Under the pieces are notes generated by a model that saw only the letters and a program-made list of their open reading frames with translations, ran no database searches and was not told the origin of the DNA. This document shows, in pieces, positions 24,301-32,575 of a stretch of DNA of 64,000 bases. A program made the position numbers and the translations under genes. Each line of letters starts with the position of its first letter. Position 1 is the stretch's first letter. The stretch is taken from positions 62,001 to 126,000 of the forward strand of contig JBGRQD010000003.1 in assembly GCA_041725935.1 (NCBI GenBank), in the 5' to 3' direction. The stretch comes from Marivita sp041725935. GTDB lineage: Bacteria; Pseudomonadota; Alphaproteobacteria; Rhodobacterales; Rhodobacteraceae.

Positions 24301-24308
24301 TCCAAAAA

Positions 24309-24346
24309 CGAAAGCCCCTGCTGGCCAACGCGGGCGGGGGCATTTG
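24309..24346 (+). terminator. Hairpin after the phytase-like gene
   Basis: AAAGCCCC and GGGGGCATTT arms pair across about 17 nt, just after the stop at 24300. The stem is shorter than that of the next hairpin but sits in the right place. Confidence 0.55.
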
Positions 24347-24369
24347 TCTGGATTGCGACGAAAACAAAT

Positions 24370-24395
24370 AAGGCGCGGGATGACCCGCGCCTTTT
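24370..24395. terminator. Bidirectional intrinsic terminator between convergent genes
   Basis: AAGGCGCGGG-ATGA-CCCGCGCCTT is a perfect 10-bp stem with T-rich sequence on both sides (TTTTG on the plus strand, TTATTTG on the minus strand). It serves the phytase-like gene and the hsp20 gene. Confidence 0.85.
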
Positions 24396-24417
24396 GTCGT
24401 CTTGACTGGACCCGTGT

Positions 24418-24885
24418 TTAGTTCACGGCCTTCGCGTCAAGAACGTCTTTCTCGGTTGCGTCGGACTTCGCGATCTCGATCCGGCGCGGTTTCAGCGCTT
24501 CGGGGATCTCGCGTTGCAGGTCGATATGCAGCATGCCGTTCTCGTGGCTGGCCCCGACAACACGCACGTGGTCGGCGAGGTGAAAGCGGCGCTGGAACGC
24601 GCGCGTCGCGATCCCGCGATGCAGGAAGGTGCGGCCTTCGTCGTCGTCGCCCCTGCGGGCAGAGACATGCAGCGCGCCCTCCTTGACTTCGACGTTCAGG
24701 TCGTCATCCGAAAAACCGGCGACGGCAATAGAGATGCGATAGGCATCATCGGCGGTCTTTTCGATATTGCAGGGCGGGTAGGTGGGTTGACTGACCTCGT
24801 TGGTCATCACCCGGTCCATCAGATCGGCGATTTGATCAAAGCCGACAGTTGCGCGGTAAAGCGGTGCGAAATCATATCCTCGCAT
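24418..24885 (-). CDS. Small heat-shock protein, Hsp20 family
   Basis: This 155-residue small chaperone starts MRGYDFAPLYRATVGFDQI, the IbpA-type N-terminus. Its alpha-crystallin core covers about residues 38-130 (YPPCNIEKTADDAYRISIAVAGFSDDDLNVEV to GMLHIDLQREIPE). It holds unfolding proteins for refolding by other chaperones. ATG 24885 has GGAGG about 8 nt upstream. I looked for a heat-shock sigma promoter and found only an unconvincing CTTGA with the wrong spacing. Confidence 0.9.
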   Translation of the reverse strand: MRGYDFAPLYRATVGFDQIADLMDRVMTNEVSQPTYPPCNIEKTADDAYRISIAVAGFSDDDLNVEVKEGALHVSARRGDDDEGRTFLHRGIATRAFQRRFHLADHVRVVGASHENGMLHIDLQREIPEALKPRRIEIAKSDATEKDVLDAKAVN

Positions 24886-25001
24886 AGGTCATCCTCCATT
24901 GAGCGATACCAGATGTAAAAGCCTTCCGTCATGGACAGGCTCGGTGCTTGGTGTCGGGCCCCGTTTGGGCATCCCGACGATCAAGATTTGGGAAGACCGG
25001 A

Positions 25002-25838
25002 TCAGGGTTTCAAGAGGCCGCTTGGCGCGTCCTGCGGGCGCACGAATTTCGCCCCGGTATCCTTGCGGATCTCCTGATCGGCGCGCTGCGGCCGGAACAC
25101 CGATCCTTCGGGAAATCCCGCACCACGCTCCATCATGCCAAGGATCATGTCGATCTGCGTTTCCAGCGGTGCTCCGAGCGAGACAGGTTGATCGCCGCTT
25201 TTGGCCTTGGAGGACACGACTGACACGATCCGCGTTCCCTCGGAACCAAAGGCAAAGACCGGCGATCCGGAGCTGCCGAAATCGACGGAACAGGACATCA
25301 CGAGAACGGTTTTCTGCGCCGACATGACCTGACAGGTGTCCTGCATCGACGGCGCTTCGGACCGGTTATGCGCATAGGACACGACGCCGACACTTTCACC
25401 GACGCTCGGGCGCGCGCCGGTCACGAAGGGAATGATCGTCGTGTTTCGGATCGGGTGCTGCAATTCGATCAGGGCGATGTCGTTAAACACGCGGTCGGGG
25501 TTTGGCTCTGCAGTGAAATCGTAATCGGGATGCGCCACGGCCCGGCGCACCCGGCGATAGGCCGCAGCCCTCCCGTTGCGCCAACCGGCAAGGAACTGGA
25601 TATCCTCCGGAGCCAGCAAAGCGCCGTCGTCGTTGTAGAGGCAATGCGCCGCCGTCAGAACAAGATCAGGAGTGATCAGCGAGCCTGTGCAGAAAGCCGT
25701 TGCGGCCAGTTCAAGCCGCCCGACCGCTTCCCAAGCGCGGCCATCCTGGCGGCTCTCCATCGAGAACAGCCCGGTGCTTTGCGCACCAGCCACGGCCGGC
25801 AGCAACGAAATCAATGCCCCCCAGAGCATATGGCGCAC
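25002..25838 (-). CDS. Exported trypsin-like serine protease
   Basis: This 278-residue protein has an N-terminal signal peptide (MLWGALISLLPAVAGA) and a chymotrypsin-fold domain. All three catalytic residues are present: His in LTAAHC (about 65), Asp in FNDIALIEL (about 120) and Ser in DFGSSGSPVF (about 191). Paired cysteines flank the His and Ser motifs. GTG 25838 is preferred because GGAGGTGA lies a few bases upstream; ATG three codons later is possible. It acts in the periplasm or outside. It follows glcF by 67 nt but is probably independent of it. Confidence 0.85.
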   Translation of the reverse strand: MRHMLWGALISLLPAVAGAQSTGLFSMESRQDGRAWEAVGRLELAATAFCTGSLITPDLVLTAAHCLYNDDGALLAPEDIQFLAGWRNGRAAAYRRVRRAVAHPDYDFTAEPNPDRVFNDIALIELQHPIRNTTIIPFVTGARPSVGESVGVVSYAHNRSEAPSMQDTCQVMSAQKTVLVMSCSVDFGSSGSPVFAFGSEGTRIVSVVSSKAKSGDQPVSLGAPLETQIDMILGMMERGAGFPEGSVFRPQRADQEIRKDTGAKFVRPQDAPSGLLKP

Positions 25839-25905
25839 AGGTCACCTCCGTTTGGGCTATCCGAATATGCGCCAATTTCGTCAAAACTATGACTGACCGC
25901 CAGCT

Positions 25906-27213
25906 TTATGTCTCTTGCAAGGCGGCTGGTTTAGGCCCGCCCGTCGCCCAATCCAAAAGCTCCACCGTGTGCACGATGGGGATCTGCGTCCCCGACCCGA
26001 TCTGCATCATGCAGCCGATATTGCCCGCCGCGATGATATCGGGCTGTTTGGCCTCCAGCGTCTGCACCTTGCGCGCCTTCAACTGCTTTGAGATCTCGGG
26101 CTGCATCAGATTGTAGGTGCCCGCTGATCCACAGCACAGATGACTGTCCTTCGGTTCAACGACCTCGAACCCCGCCGCCTTGAGCAGCGTCTTGGGGTGC
26201 GTCTTGATCTGCTGTCCGTGCTGAAGGCTGCAGGCCGCGTGATAGGCCACTTTCATCCCGCCATGATACTGACGTGCATCCGCGACACTGGCCTCGTCGA
26301 TCAGCTCCACCAGCACTTCGCTGACATCTTTGGCAATCGCAGACACCCGCGCCGCATCGGTCGCCAGCGCGTCGTTGCGGAACATGTGTCCGTAATCCTT
26401 GACCGTGGTCCCGCAGCCGCTGGTGTTGATGACGATGGCATCGAGGCCTTCGCCATCCATCTCGCGCGCCCATGCCCTGATATTGGCCGCCGCCGATCCG
26501 TGGCTTTCGTCGACCTTGCCCATGTGATGCGTCAGCGCCCCACAACAGCCTGCGCCCTTCGCCACCACGACTTCGCAGCCCAGCCGCGTCAGCAACCGGA
26601 TTGTGGCGTCGTTGATATCGGTGTTCAGCGCCTTCTGCGCACAGCCGGTCATCAGTGCCACCCGCTTCTTGCGTGGCTGAACGGGTGCAAAGCTTTGCGG
26701 ATCGTCGTTGCGCGATACGGGCGGGATGCGCTTAGGGGCCATCTCCAGCATCGCCTGCAGACGAGCATCCGGGATCAGCGGTGCAAACGGCTTGCCGATC
26801 TTGGCCAAAAGCAGCGCCACGCGGAACCGCGTCGGATAGGGCAGGATGCGCGCCAAGGTCCAGCGCAGCGCCTTTTCATGCCAGGGGCGGTCATAGTTCT
26901 TCTCGATATAGGCCCGCGCGTGATCGACCAAGTGCATGTAATGCACGCCCGAGGGGCAGGTCGTCATACAGGCCAGACACGACAGACACCTGTCGATATG
27001 GGTAACCGTCTTTGCGTCCGGCACCCGCTCGTTCTCCAGCATGTCCTTGATGAGGTAAATCCGCCCCCGAGGGCTGTCCAACTCGTCGCCCAGCACCTGG
27101 TAGGTCGGGCAGGTCGCGGTACAGAACCCGCAATGCACGCAGGACCGCAGGATCTCGTTCGAGCGCTTGATCTCGGGATCGCGCAGCTGGTCTTCGGTGA
27201 ATGTCGTCTGCAT
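25906..27213 (-). CDS. glcF: Glycolate oxidase iron-sulfur subunit
   Basis: This 435-residue subunit carries two [4Fe-4S] motifs, CVHCGFCTATCP (about 25-36) and CLSCLACMTTCP (about 76-87). Two CCG domains follow (GCCGALTHH, CCGSAGTYNL). It passes electrons from the flavin subunits to the respiratory chain. The start is ATG 27213, 3 nt after the glcE stop. It is the last gene of glcDEF, in the usual alphaproteobacterial order. Confidence 0.92.
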   Translation of the reverse strand: MQTTFTEDQLRDPEIKRSNEILRSCVHCGFCTATCPTYQVLGDELDSPRGRIYLIKDMLENERVPDAKTVTHIDRCLSCLACMTTCPSGVHYMHLVDHARAYIEKNYDRPWHEKALRWTLARILPYPTRFRVALLLAKIGKPFAPLIPDARLQAMLEMAPKRIPPVSRNDDPQSFAPVQPRKKRVALMTGCAQKALNTDINDATIRLLTRLGCEVVVAKGAGCCGALTHHMGKVDESHGSAAANIRAWAREMDGEGLDAIVINTSGCGTTVKDYGHMFRNDALATDAARVSAIAKDVSEVLVELIDEASVADARQYHGGMKVAYHAACSLQHGQQIKTHPKTLLKAAGFEVVEPKDSHLCCGSAGTYNLMQPEISKQLKARKVQTLEAKQPDIIAAGNIGCMMQIGSGTQIPIVHTVELLDWATGGPKPAALQET

Positions 27214-27216
27214 GTC

Positions 27217-28320
27217 CTACCCCATCAACCCGGCGTTCAGGATGCCTTTCGGATCGAATTTCTGCCGCAACCCGCGCGACAACGCGGCCACTTCCGGTGG
27301 TTCCGGCTGGAACTTCGGCTGACCTGTTCCACGAACAAGCGTGGCATGGCCGTCGAATTTTCCCAGCCGCGCCCGCAGGTCCGTGCCCTTTGGCACACGC
27401 GCCCAGATCAGCCCGCCACCCCAATCGTAAACCAGAGCATCGGCGTTCACCTTGGCCCCAAGATCGGCAGCCTCCGAAGGCGTACAGGAGATGCGCCAGA
27501 CATCTCCATTGGTACCATGAAAGCTCCCAACATCGCGCACCGCGATCCAACTCTCGGCAACGGCCGCCGGATCATCCTCGACCCGGACATCCAGATCGCC
27601 GAACAGTCCCGCAAGCTGATCGGCGCGATAGGCGACGGACCCGGCAAAGCCCTCGACCCGCAGCATCGTGACCGCCTGTCCCTCGGGACCTTCGGGCAGA
27701 TGCGCTGCACCTGACACCTCGAACGGTGATCCAAGCGCCTTGGCCATGGCACGCACAGCCTCCGCATCGCTCAAGCCGGTGATCAGGATGCAAGCCGAGG
27801 TTTCCGGTTTCGGCAGCACCTTCAGGCTGACCTCGCTCAGCACACCCAAGGTTCCCCAAGAGCCGCTCATCAGTTTCACCAGATCATAGCCCGTGACGTT
27901 CTTCATCACGCGCCCGCCGTTCTTGACCACGGTCGCGGTGCCATCGACGTACCGCACACCCAGCATGAAATCGCGACAGGCCCCCACCGCGACCCGGCGC
28001 GGCCCGCTGACATTGGCCGCAACCACGCCGCCAATCGTTGGCGCACCAGAAGTGTCCATCAGCCCGCGATGATCCATCGGCTCGAACGCAAGTCGCTGGC
28101 TTTCGGCGTCCAGCGCGGACTCGATCTCGGCCAAGGGTGTGCCCGCCTGCGCCACCAGCGTCAGTGATCCCGGCTCGTAGAGCGTGATCCCCGACAGCCC
28201 GCCAGTTTCAAGCACGTCGCCCTTGAGGTCAACGCCCCGTGTTCCCCCGCCGCGCACTCGAATCGCCCCGTTTGCCGCAGCGATCATCTCGGCCAGCTCG
28301 GCCTCTGTTTCAGGTCTCAT
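27217..28320 (-). CDS. glcE: Glycolate oxidase FAD-binding subunit
   Basis: This 367-residue protein is a shorter FAD-binding-4 relative of GlcD. It has RVRGGGTRG (about 25-33), GAPTIGGVVAANVSGPRRV and a C-terminal FDPKGILNAGLMG. With GlcD and GlcF it oxidises glycolate to glyoxylate. ATG 28320 has AGAGAAG upstream. The frame stays open further, but that stretch holds a hairpin and a dispersed motif and is not coding. It lies 56 nt after glcD. Confidence 0.9.
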   Translation of the reverse strand: MRPETEAELAEMIAAANGAIRVRGGGTRGVDLKGDVLETGGLSGITLYEPGSLTLVAQAGTPLAEIESALDAESQRLAFEPMDHRGLMDTSGAPTIGGVVAANVSGPRRVAVGACRDFMLGVRYVDGTATVVKNGGRVMKNVTGYDLVKLMSGSWGTLGVLSEVSLKVLPKPETSACILITGLSDAEAVRAMAKALGSPFEVSGAAHLPEGPEGQAVTMLRVEGFAGSVAYRADQLAGLFGDLDVRVEDDPAAVAESWIAVRDVGSFHGTNGDVWRISCTPSEAADLGAKVNADALVYDWGGGLIWARVPKGTDLRARLGKFDGHATLVRGTGQPKFQPEPPEVAALSRGLRQKFDPKGILNAGLMG

Positions 28321-28323
28321 GAT

Positions 28324-28353
28324 CTTCTCTGGTTCAAAAATATCTCGGGGGGT
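28324..28353 (-). repeat. Dispersed intergenic motif, copy 2
   Basis: On the minus strand this reads CCCCCCGAGATATTTTTGAA then CCAGAGAAG. It has the TATTT core and AGAAG tail shared with the copies near 599, 31463, 58130 and 61256. It lies between glcD and glcE and supplies the purine-rich ribosome-binding region of glcE. Confidence 0.5.
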
Positions 28354-28373
28354 TTGGGGGGCTGGCCCCCCAA
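28354..28373. repeat. GC hairpin between glcD and glcE
   Basis: TTGGGGGG-CTGG-CCCCCCAA is a perfect 8-bp inverted repeat 3 nt after the glcD stop. Without a T-run it is more likely an mRNA processing or stabilising hairpin than a terminator. Confidence 0.65.
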
Positions 28374-28376
28374 TAT

Positions 28377-29825
28377 TCACTCCGCCGCAAGCGCCACGCT
28401 GCGACGGCTCTCGGACGCGGCCAGCGGAAACACCTTGGCCGGGTTCAACAGCCATGCCGGATCGAAAACGTCCTTCACCGCCATCTGCGCCTCCAGATCG
28501 GCAGGAGCGAACTGGTCTACCATGAGGTCACGCTTCTCGATGCCGACACCATGTTCGCCGGTCAGGCATCCGCCCACCTCGACACAAAGCCTCAGGATAT
28601 CCGCGCCAAGCGCCTCGCACAGCTCAAGGTCACCCTCCTTGTTCGCATCGAACAGGATCAGCGGATGCATGTTGCCGTCACCGGCATGGAACACGTTGGC
28701 CACGTCCAGCCCGTATTCCTTGGACATCTCGCCGATGCGCCGCAGCACATAAGGCAGTTCGGACACCGGGATCGTCCCATCAAGACACATGTAATCGTTG
28801 ATCTGCCCCATCGCGCCAAAGGCCGATTTGCGGCCCAGCCAGATGCGCCCGGCCTCATCCGCGTCCTTGGCCTCGCGCAGTTCCACCGGATTGTGCCGGC
28901 GTGCGATCTCAAGGATCAGCGCAAGTTGTTCGTCGATCTCGGCCGGGCTGCCTTCGACCTCGACGATCAGCAGCGCCTCGCACATCGGATAGCCTGCCTT
29001 GGCAAAAGCCTCGGTCGCCTCGATACAGGGGCGGTCCATGAATTCGATGGCCACGGGCAACACGCCCGCCTTGATGATGTCGGCGACACAGGCACCGGCC
29101 ACCTCGTTCGAATCGAAGCCCATCAGAACAGGACGCGCGCCTTCGGGTTTCGGCAGGATGCGCAGGGTGGCCTCGGTGACAACGCCCAACTGGCCTTCCG
29201 ATCCGCAGATCAGACCCAGCAGGTCATAACCGCCTGCATCCAGATGCGCGCCGCCGATCTCCATCACCGTGCCGTCCATCTGCACCATGGTAACGCCAAG
29301 CAGGTTGTTGGTGGTCACGCCGTATTTCAGGCAATGTGCGCCGCCCGAATTCATCGCGATGTTGCCCGCGATGGCACAGGCCAGCTGGCTGGAGGGGTCG
29401 GGGGCATAGAAGAACCCGTCTTCTTCGACAGCGCCTGTCACGCTCAGATTGGTGCGCCCGGTCTGCACGCGGATGAAGCGGTTGTCGTAATTAGTCTCGA
29501 TCACGTCATTCATCCGCGCCACACCCAGCAACACGCAATCGGCTGTGGGCAATGCTCCGCCGGCAAGCGATGTGCCGGACCCGCGCGGCACGACAGGAAC
29601 GCCCATCTGGTGACAGGCCTTGAGCACCGCTGCCACCTCTTCCGTGGACGAGGGCAGGACCACCGCAAGCGGCGCGCACTTGTAGGCGGTCAGCGCGTCA
29701 CATTCATACGCGCGGGTTTCCATCTCGTCCGAGATCACCGCATCCTGCGGGATCACCTCGCGCAGGCGGGCGACGATCTGGGCCTTGCGTGACAGCACGC
29801 TGGCACTGGGCTGGGGCATCTGCAT
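28377..29825 (-). CDS. glcD: Glycolate oxidase FAD-linked subunit
   Basis: This 482-residue flavoprotein has the PCMH FAD-binding fold: VVPRGSGTSLAGGALP (about 83-98), GNIAMNSGGAHCLKYGVTTNN (about 153-173), and the C-terminal cap with VFHAGDGNMHPLILFD and GGCLTGEHGVGIEKRD. It oxidises glycolate, such as that excreted by phytoplankton. ATG 29825 has GGAGGAAA about 7 nt upstream. An inverted repeat resembling a GntR-type site lies just upstream. No glcC regulator is in the window. Confidence 0.92.
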   Translation of the reverse strand: MQMPQPSASVLSRKAQIVARLREVIPQDAVISDEMETRAYECDALTAYKCAPLAVVLPSSTEEVAAVLKACHQMGVPVVPRGSGTSLAGGALPTADCVLLGVARMNDVIETNYDNRFIRVQTGRTNLSVTGAVEEDGFFYAPDPSSQLACAIAGNIAMNSGGAHCLKYGVTTNNLLGVTMVQMDGTVMEIGGAHLDAGGYDLLGLICGSEGQLGVVTEATLRILPKPEGARPVLMGFDSNEVAGACVADIIKAGVLPVAIEFMDRPCIEATEAFAKAGYPMCEALLIVEVEGSPAEIDEQLALILEIARRHNPVELREAKDADEAGRIWLGRKSAFGAMGQINDYMCLDGTIPVSELPYVLRRIGEMSKEYGLDVANVFHAGDGNMHPLILFDANKEGDLELCEALGADILRLCVEVGGCLTGEHGVGIEKRDLMVDQFAPADLEAQMAVKDVFDPAWLLNPAKVFPLAASESRRSVALAAE

Positions 29826-29839
29826 AGCGTTTCCTCCAA

Positions 29840-29862
29840 ATTGGTAAGAAGATATAACCAAT
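29840..29862. promoter_or_regulatory. Dyad upstream of glcD, possible GntR-type operator
   Basis: ATTGGT (29840-29845) and ACCAAT (29857-29862) are inverted around 11 nt. The half-sites match the TTGGT/ACCAA pattern of FadR-type regulators (PdhR, GlcC, LldR), but those usually have a 3-nt spacer. It overlaps the expected glcD promoter or leader. Confidence 0.4.
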
Positions 29863-29946
29863 CTTGCAAAATAAGCCAGAGAAATTTCGCCGCACGCGGC
29901 ATCTGTGCCTCTTGCCTTTGCTCGAAAGCCCGGTCACCAAGCGTTT

Positions 29947-30357
29947 ATGGACTGGGTCAAGATCATTCATCTGTTATGCGTCATGGGGTGGATGACCTCG
30001 ATTTTCGCGGTGCCGCGCGCGCTCATCTACTGGAAGCGCGAACATGACCGCATCGGCGAATTCGGCCCTTTGGGCGATCTGACGATTAGACTCTACCGGT
30101 TTTCCGCAGGGTTGGGTGTGATTGCCTTGATAACGGGCATCTGGCTCGGGGCGCTCTGGCAGTTCCCGACATGGGTCTGGGTCAAGCTGTCTCTCGTGGT
30201 GCTGCTGACGCTGCATTACGCCTGGACCGGGCGGCTGGTGTTGCGTGCGAAACGCGGGGTGTTCACCGAATCCGATCGCTACCTGCGCATCTTCAACGAA
30301 ATAAGCGTTTTTGGCGTCATCGCGATCTTGTGGGTTGTCGTCGTCAAACCGTTCTGA
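29947..30357 (+). CDS. CopD/HemJ-like four-helix membrane protein
   Basis: This 136-residue protein has about four membrane helices. It starts MDWVKIIHLLCVMGWMTSIF with a conserved His near residue 7 and a VPRALIYWKRE segment, which resembles HemJ and CopD-family proteins. The rest of HemJ's usual motifs are not clear, so a protoporphyrinogen oxidase role is only possible. ATG 29947 is chosen over an upstream GTG at 29905 because it gives the family-like N-terminus. It is followed after 3 nt by a DUF599 membrane protein. Confidence 0.6.
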   Translation: MDWVKIIHLLCVMGWMTSIFAVPRALIYWKREHDRIGEFGPLGDLTIRLYRFSAGLGVIALITGIWLGALWQFPTWVWVKLSLVVLLTLHYAWTGRLVLRAKRGVFTESDRYLRIFNEISVFGVIAILWVVVVKPF

Positions 30358-30360
30358 CCG

Positions 30361-31071
30361 ATGGATTGGTTCGACCGCCTCTACCTGTTCACACTCCTCG
30401 ACGCGGTGGGTCTCGGGCTGCTGATCCTCAGTTGGGTTGGCAGTTCTCTGATCATCGAAAACGCCCCGAAATCGCGGCCCTCCACATCACAGATCATGGC
30501 CGAGTTTCGCCGCGACTGGATGCGGCAATTCGTGCGGCGCGATCCGCGCATCTTCGACAGCCAGATTATCTCGAGCTTGCGACAGGGCACGGCCTTCTTT
30601 GCTTCGGCCAGCATGATCGCAATCGGCGGTGGTTTCGCGCTTCTGGGCAATGCCGAGCGGCTGCGCGGCGTGGCGCAGGACCTGACCTTGGAAAGCGACC
30701 CGATCTTCCTGCTCGAGGTCAAGCTTCTGGTTCTCTTGCTGTTCGCAGCGAACGCGTTTTTGAAATTCGTCTGGTCGCACAGATTGTTCGGCTATTGTTC
30801 GGTCATCATGGCCGCAGTGCCGAACGATCCCGAAGACCCCAAGGCGCTGCCCATTGCGTTGCAGGCGGGCGAGATCAACATCACCGCTGCGCGCGGTTAC
30901 AATCGCGGGCTGAGATCGGTGTATTTCGGCATCGCGTCCTCGGCCTGGTTGTTGGGGGCGGGGCCGCTCATTCTGACCACGTTGGTGACCTTGCTGGTGA
31001 TCCTGCGTCGGGAATTTGCATCCCAATCGCGGCATGTTCTGCTGCACGGGGCGCCAGACGCGAAAACGTGA
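30361..31071 (+). CDS. DUF599-family membrane protein
   Basis: This 236-residue protein has four hydrophobic helices: about 9-31, 77-98, 118-140 and 183-215. It has the family-like segments MAEFRRDWMRQFVRRDPRIFDSQII and AARGYNRGLRSVYFGIASSAWLLG. The pattern fits DUF599, whose function is unknown. Its ATG is 3 nt after the stop of the CopD-like gene, so the two are translationally linked. Confidence 0.75.
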   Translation: MDWFDRLYLFTLLDAVGLGLLILSWVGSSLIIENAPKSRPSTSQIMAEFRRDWMRQFVRRDPRIFDSQIISSLRQGTAFFASASMIAIGGGFALLGNAERLRGVAQDLTLESDPIFLLEVKLLVLLLFAANAFLKFVWSHRLFGYCSVIMAAVPNDPEDPKALPIALQAGEINITAARGYNRGLRSVYFGIASSAWLLGAGPLILTTLVTLLVILRREFASQSRHVLLHGAPDAKT

Positions 31072-31106
31072 CTTCGGAGGCGCTGCCGGTCTGATAGGGT
31101 TACGTC

Positions 31107-31439
31107 ATGTTGAACCGACTTCTGACCTGTGTGTCCTGTTTCGCAACGCCCCTTTGGGCGGACCCGCCTGACATCGTCGGGGCCGAGATTGTCGGATCGC
31201 GCGTGTCGGTCACTCTTGCGCATGCGGATACGGGCTGGGACCACCATGCCGATGGCTGGCGGATCGAGGCAGAGGACGGCACCATCATCGGCACACGTGA
31301 GCTGTTGCATCCGCATGTTGAGGAACAGCCCTTTACCCGCAGCCTGACCGTAGGCGACGTGCCGGGTGGACCGCTTTACATTCGGGCGAAATGTTCGGTC
31401 GAGGGATGGTCAGAGACCCGTGTCCTGCTGCAGCGCTAA
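31107..31439 (+). CDS. Small exported protein of unknown function
   Basis: This 110-residue protein has a short signal peptide (cleavage near residue 18, ATPLWA) and a beta-rich body (DIVGAEIVGSRVSVTLAHADTGWDHHADGWRIEAEDG). There is one later Cys (about 97). It resembles small periplasmic proteins of roseobacters but I cannot name a family. It follows the DUF599 gene by 35 nt. A long palindrome includes its stop codon. Confidence 0.65.
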   Translation: MLNRLLTCVSCFATPLWADPPDIVGAEIVGSRVSVTLAHADTGWDHHADGWRIEAEDGTIIGTRELLHPHVEEQPFTRSLTVGDVPGGPLYIRAKCSVEGWSETRVLLQR

Positions 31440-31462
31440 GATTCTTCGTACGAAGAATCTTA
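31437..31462. repeat. Perfect 26-bp palindrome at the end of the exported-protein gene
   Basis: The half-site TAAGATTCTTCGT (31437-31449) is followed without spacer by its exact reverse complement (31450-31462). The TAA is the stop codon of the upstream gene. No T-run follows. It may form a cruciform or mRNA hairpin, or bind a dimeric protein. Confidence 0.85.
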
Positions 31463-31490
31463 AGCCCCGGCGTATTGAAAAAAGGTGAAG
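31463..31490 (+). repeat. Dispersed intergenic motif, copy 3
   Basis: This reads GCCCCGGCGTATTGAAAAAA then GGTGAAG. It shares the GC block, TATT core and GAAG tail with copies near 599, 28324, 58130 and 61256, though it is more diverged. It lies exactly between two perfect palindromes. Confidence 0.4.
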
Positions 31491-31500
31491 ACGGCTGGGA

Positions 31501-31524
31501 AATTGTTTCGCGCGCGAAACAATT
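31501..31524. repeat. Perfect 24-bp palindrome between convergent genes
   Basis: The half-site AATTGTTTCGCG (31501-31512) is followed directly by its reverse complement (31513-31524). It is 38 nt from the 26-bp palindrome, in the gap before the convergent trhO gene, and could help end transcription from both sides. Confidence 0.85.
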
Positions 31525-31542
31525 GGTCCGCTTCGGCCCTAT

Positions 31543-32463
31543 TTACCCTTCGTCAACCACATCCGCATGCAGATGCCGTTCTCCCCGCGCTTCTGCCAAA
31601 CGAATCTGTTTTTGCCGTTCGCGAAACCGCGTCTTGTCCTCGTCAGACGTCTCGTCAACACAGAGGTGGCAGGACACGCCGTGTTCATACGTGGCCCGGT
31701 CACGATCCTCGGGCAGGATCGGACGGCGGCAGGCATGGCACAACAGATGTGGCCCTTCCCTGAGCCCGTGTCCGACAGACACGCGGCCGTCAAACACAAA
31801 GCACTCGCCCTGCCACGTGCTTTGCTCCTGCGGCACCTCTTCGAGGTATTTGAGGATGCCACCCTTGAGGTGATACACCTCATCAACTCCCTGACTGATC
31901 AGGTAGTTGGTGGATTTTTCGCAGCGAATGCCCCCCGTGCAGAACATCGCGATGCGCTTGTTGTGAAAGCGCTCCTTGTTCTGTTCCCACCACTCGGGAA
32001 AGTCGCGGAAGCTGTCGGTCTTCGGATCGACCGCGCCTTGAAAGGTGCCAATGGCGACCTCGTAATCGTTGCGGGTGTCGATCACCGCCACGTCCGGGCT
32101 TTGGATCAATGCGTTCCAGTCCGCAGGTTGCACGTAATGCCCCACTTTTGCGCGTGGATCGACATCGGGCACACCCATGGTGACGATCTCTTTCTTCAAC
32201 CGCACCTTCATGCGGGCAAAGGGGCGGTCCTGCGCGGTCGACAGTTTCCACTCCAGATCGGCGCAGCCGGGCAGGGCGCGCAGATGGATTAACAAAGCGT
32301 TAATGCCGTTCTCCGGGCCAGCCACCGTGCCATTGATGCCTTCTCGCGCCAAAAGCAGCGTTCCGGTGATCGCGTTGTCGCGACACACTGCAAGCAATGG
32401 CTCCCGCAGGGCTGCGGGATCTTCGAAGCGGGTAAAGTGATAGAGTGCGCAAACCGTAAACAT
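31543..32463 (-). CDS. trhO: tRNA uridine(34) hydroxylase, rhodanese-domain
   Basis: This 306-residue TrhO/YceA-family enzyme hydroxylates U34 of some tRNAs. An N-terminal acylphosphatase-like domain (MFTVCALYHFTRFED, GTLLLAREGINGTVAG) is followed by a rhodanese domain with VIDTRNDYEVAIGTF and the active-site loop FCTGGIRCEKS. The C-terminal part has CHACRRPI and CHLC cysteine pairs that may bind zinc. ATG 32463 matches the family start; an open frame extends to 32691 without support. Confidence 0.9.
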   Translation of the reverse strand: MFTVCALYHFTRFEDPAALREPLLAVCRDNAITGTLLLAREGINGTVAGPENGINALLIHLRALPGCADLEWKLSTAQDRPFARMKVRLKKEIVTMGVPDVDPRAKVGHYVQPADWNALIQSPDVAVIDTRNDYEVAIGTFQGAVDPKTDSFRDFPEWWEQNKERFHNKRIAMFCTGGIRCEKSTNYLISQGVDEVYHLKGGILKYLEEVPQEQSTWQGECFVFDGRVSVGHGLREGPHLLCHACRRPILPEDRDRATYEHGVSCHLCVDETSDEDKTRFRERQKQIRLAEARGERHLHADVVDEG

Positions 32464-32575
32464 GGGCGCGGAATTACGCCCGCGCGGCGGCGTGCGCAAG
32501 GTTTCTGAATGCCGCAACCCTTGACCGCCTTGCCCAGTGTTCCTACCCAAGAGACATCCAACAGGAGGCTGGCCC

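Noticed and set aside
24886..25001. Heat-shock sigma-factor promoter before hsp20
   Set aside because: CTTGA and CCCAAA elements exist on the minus strand, but the spacing is too short for a usual RpoH promoter.
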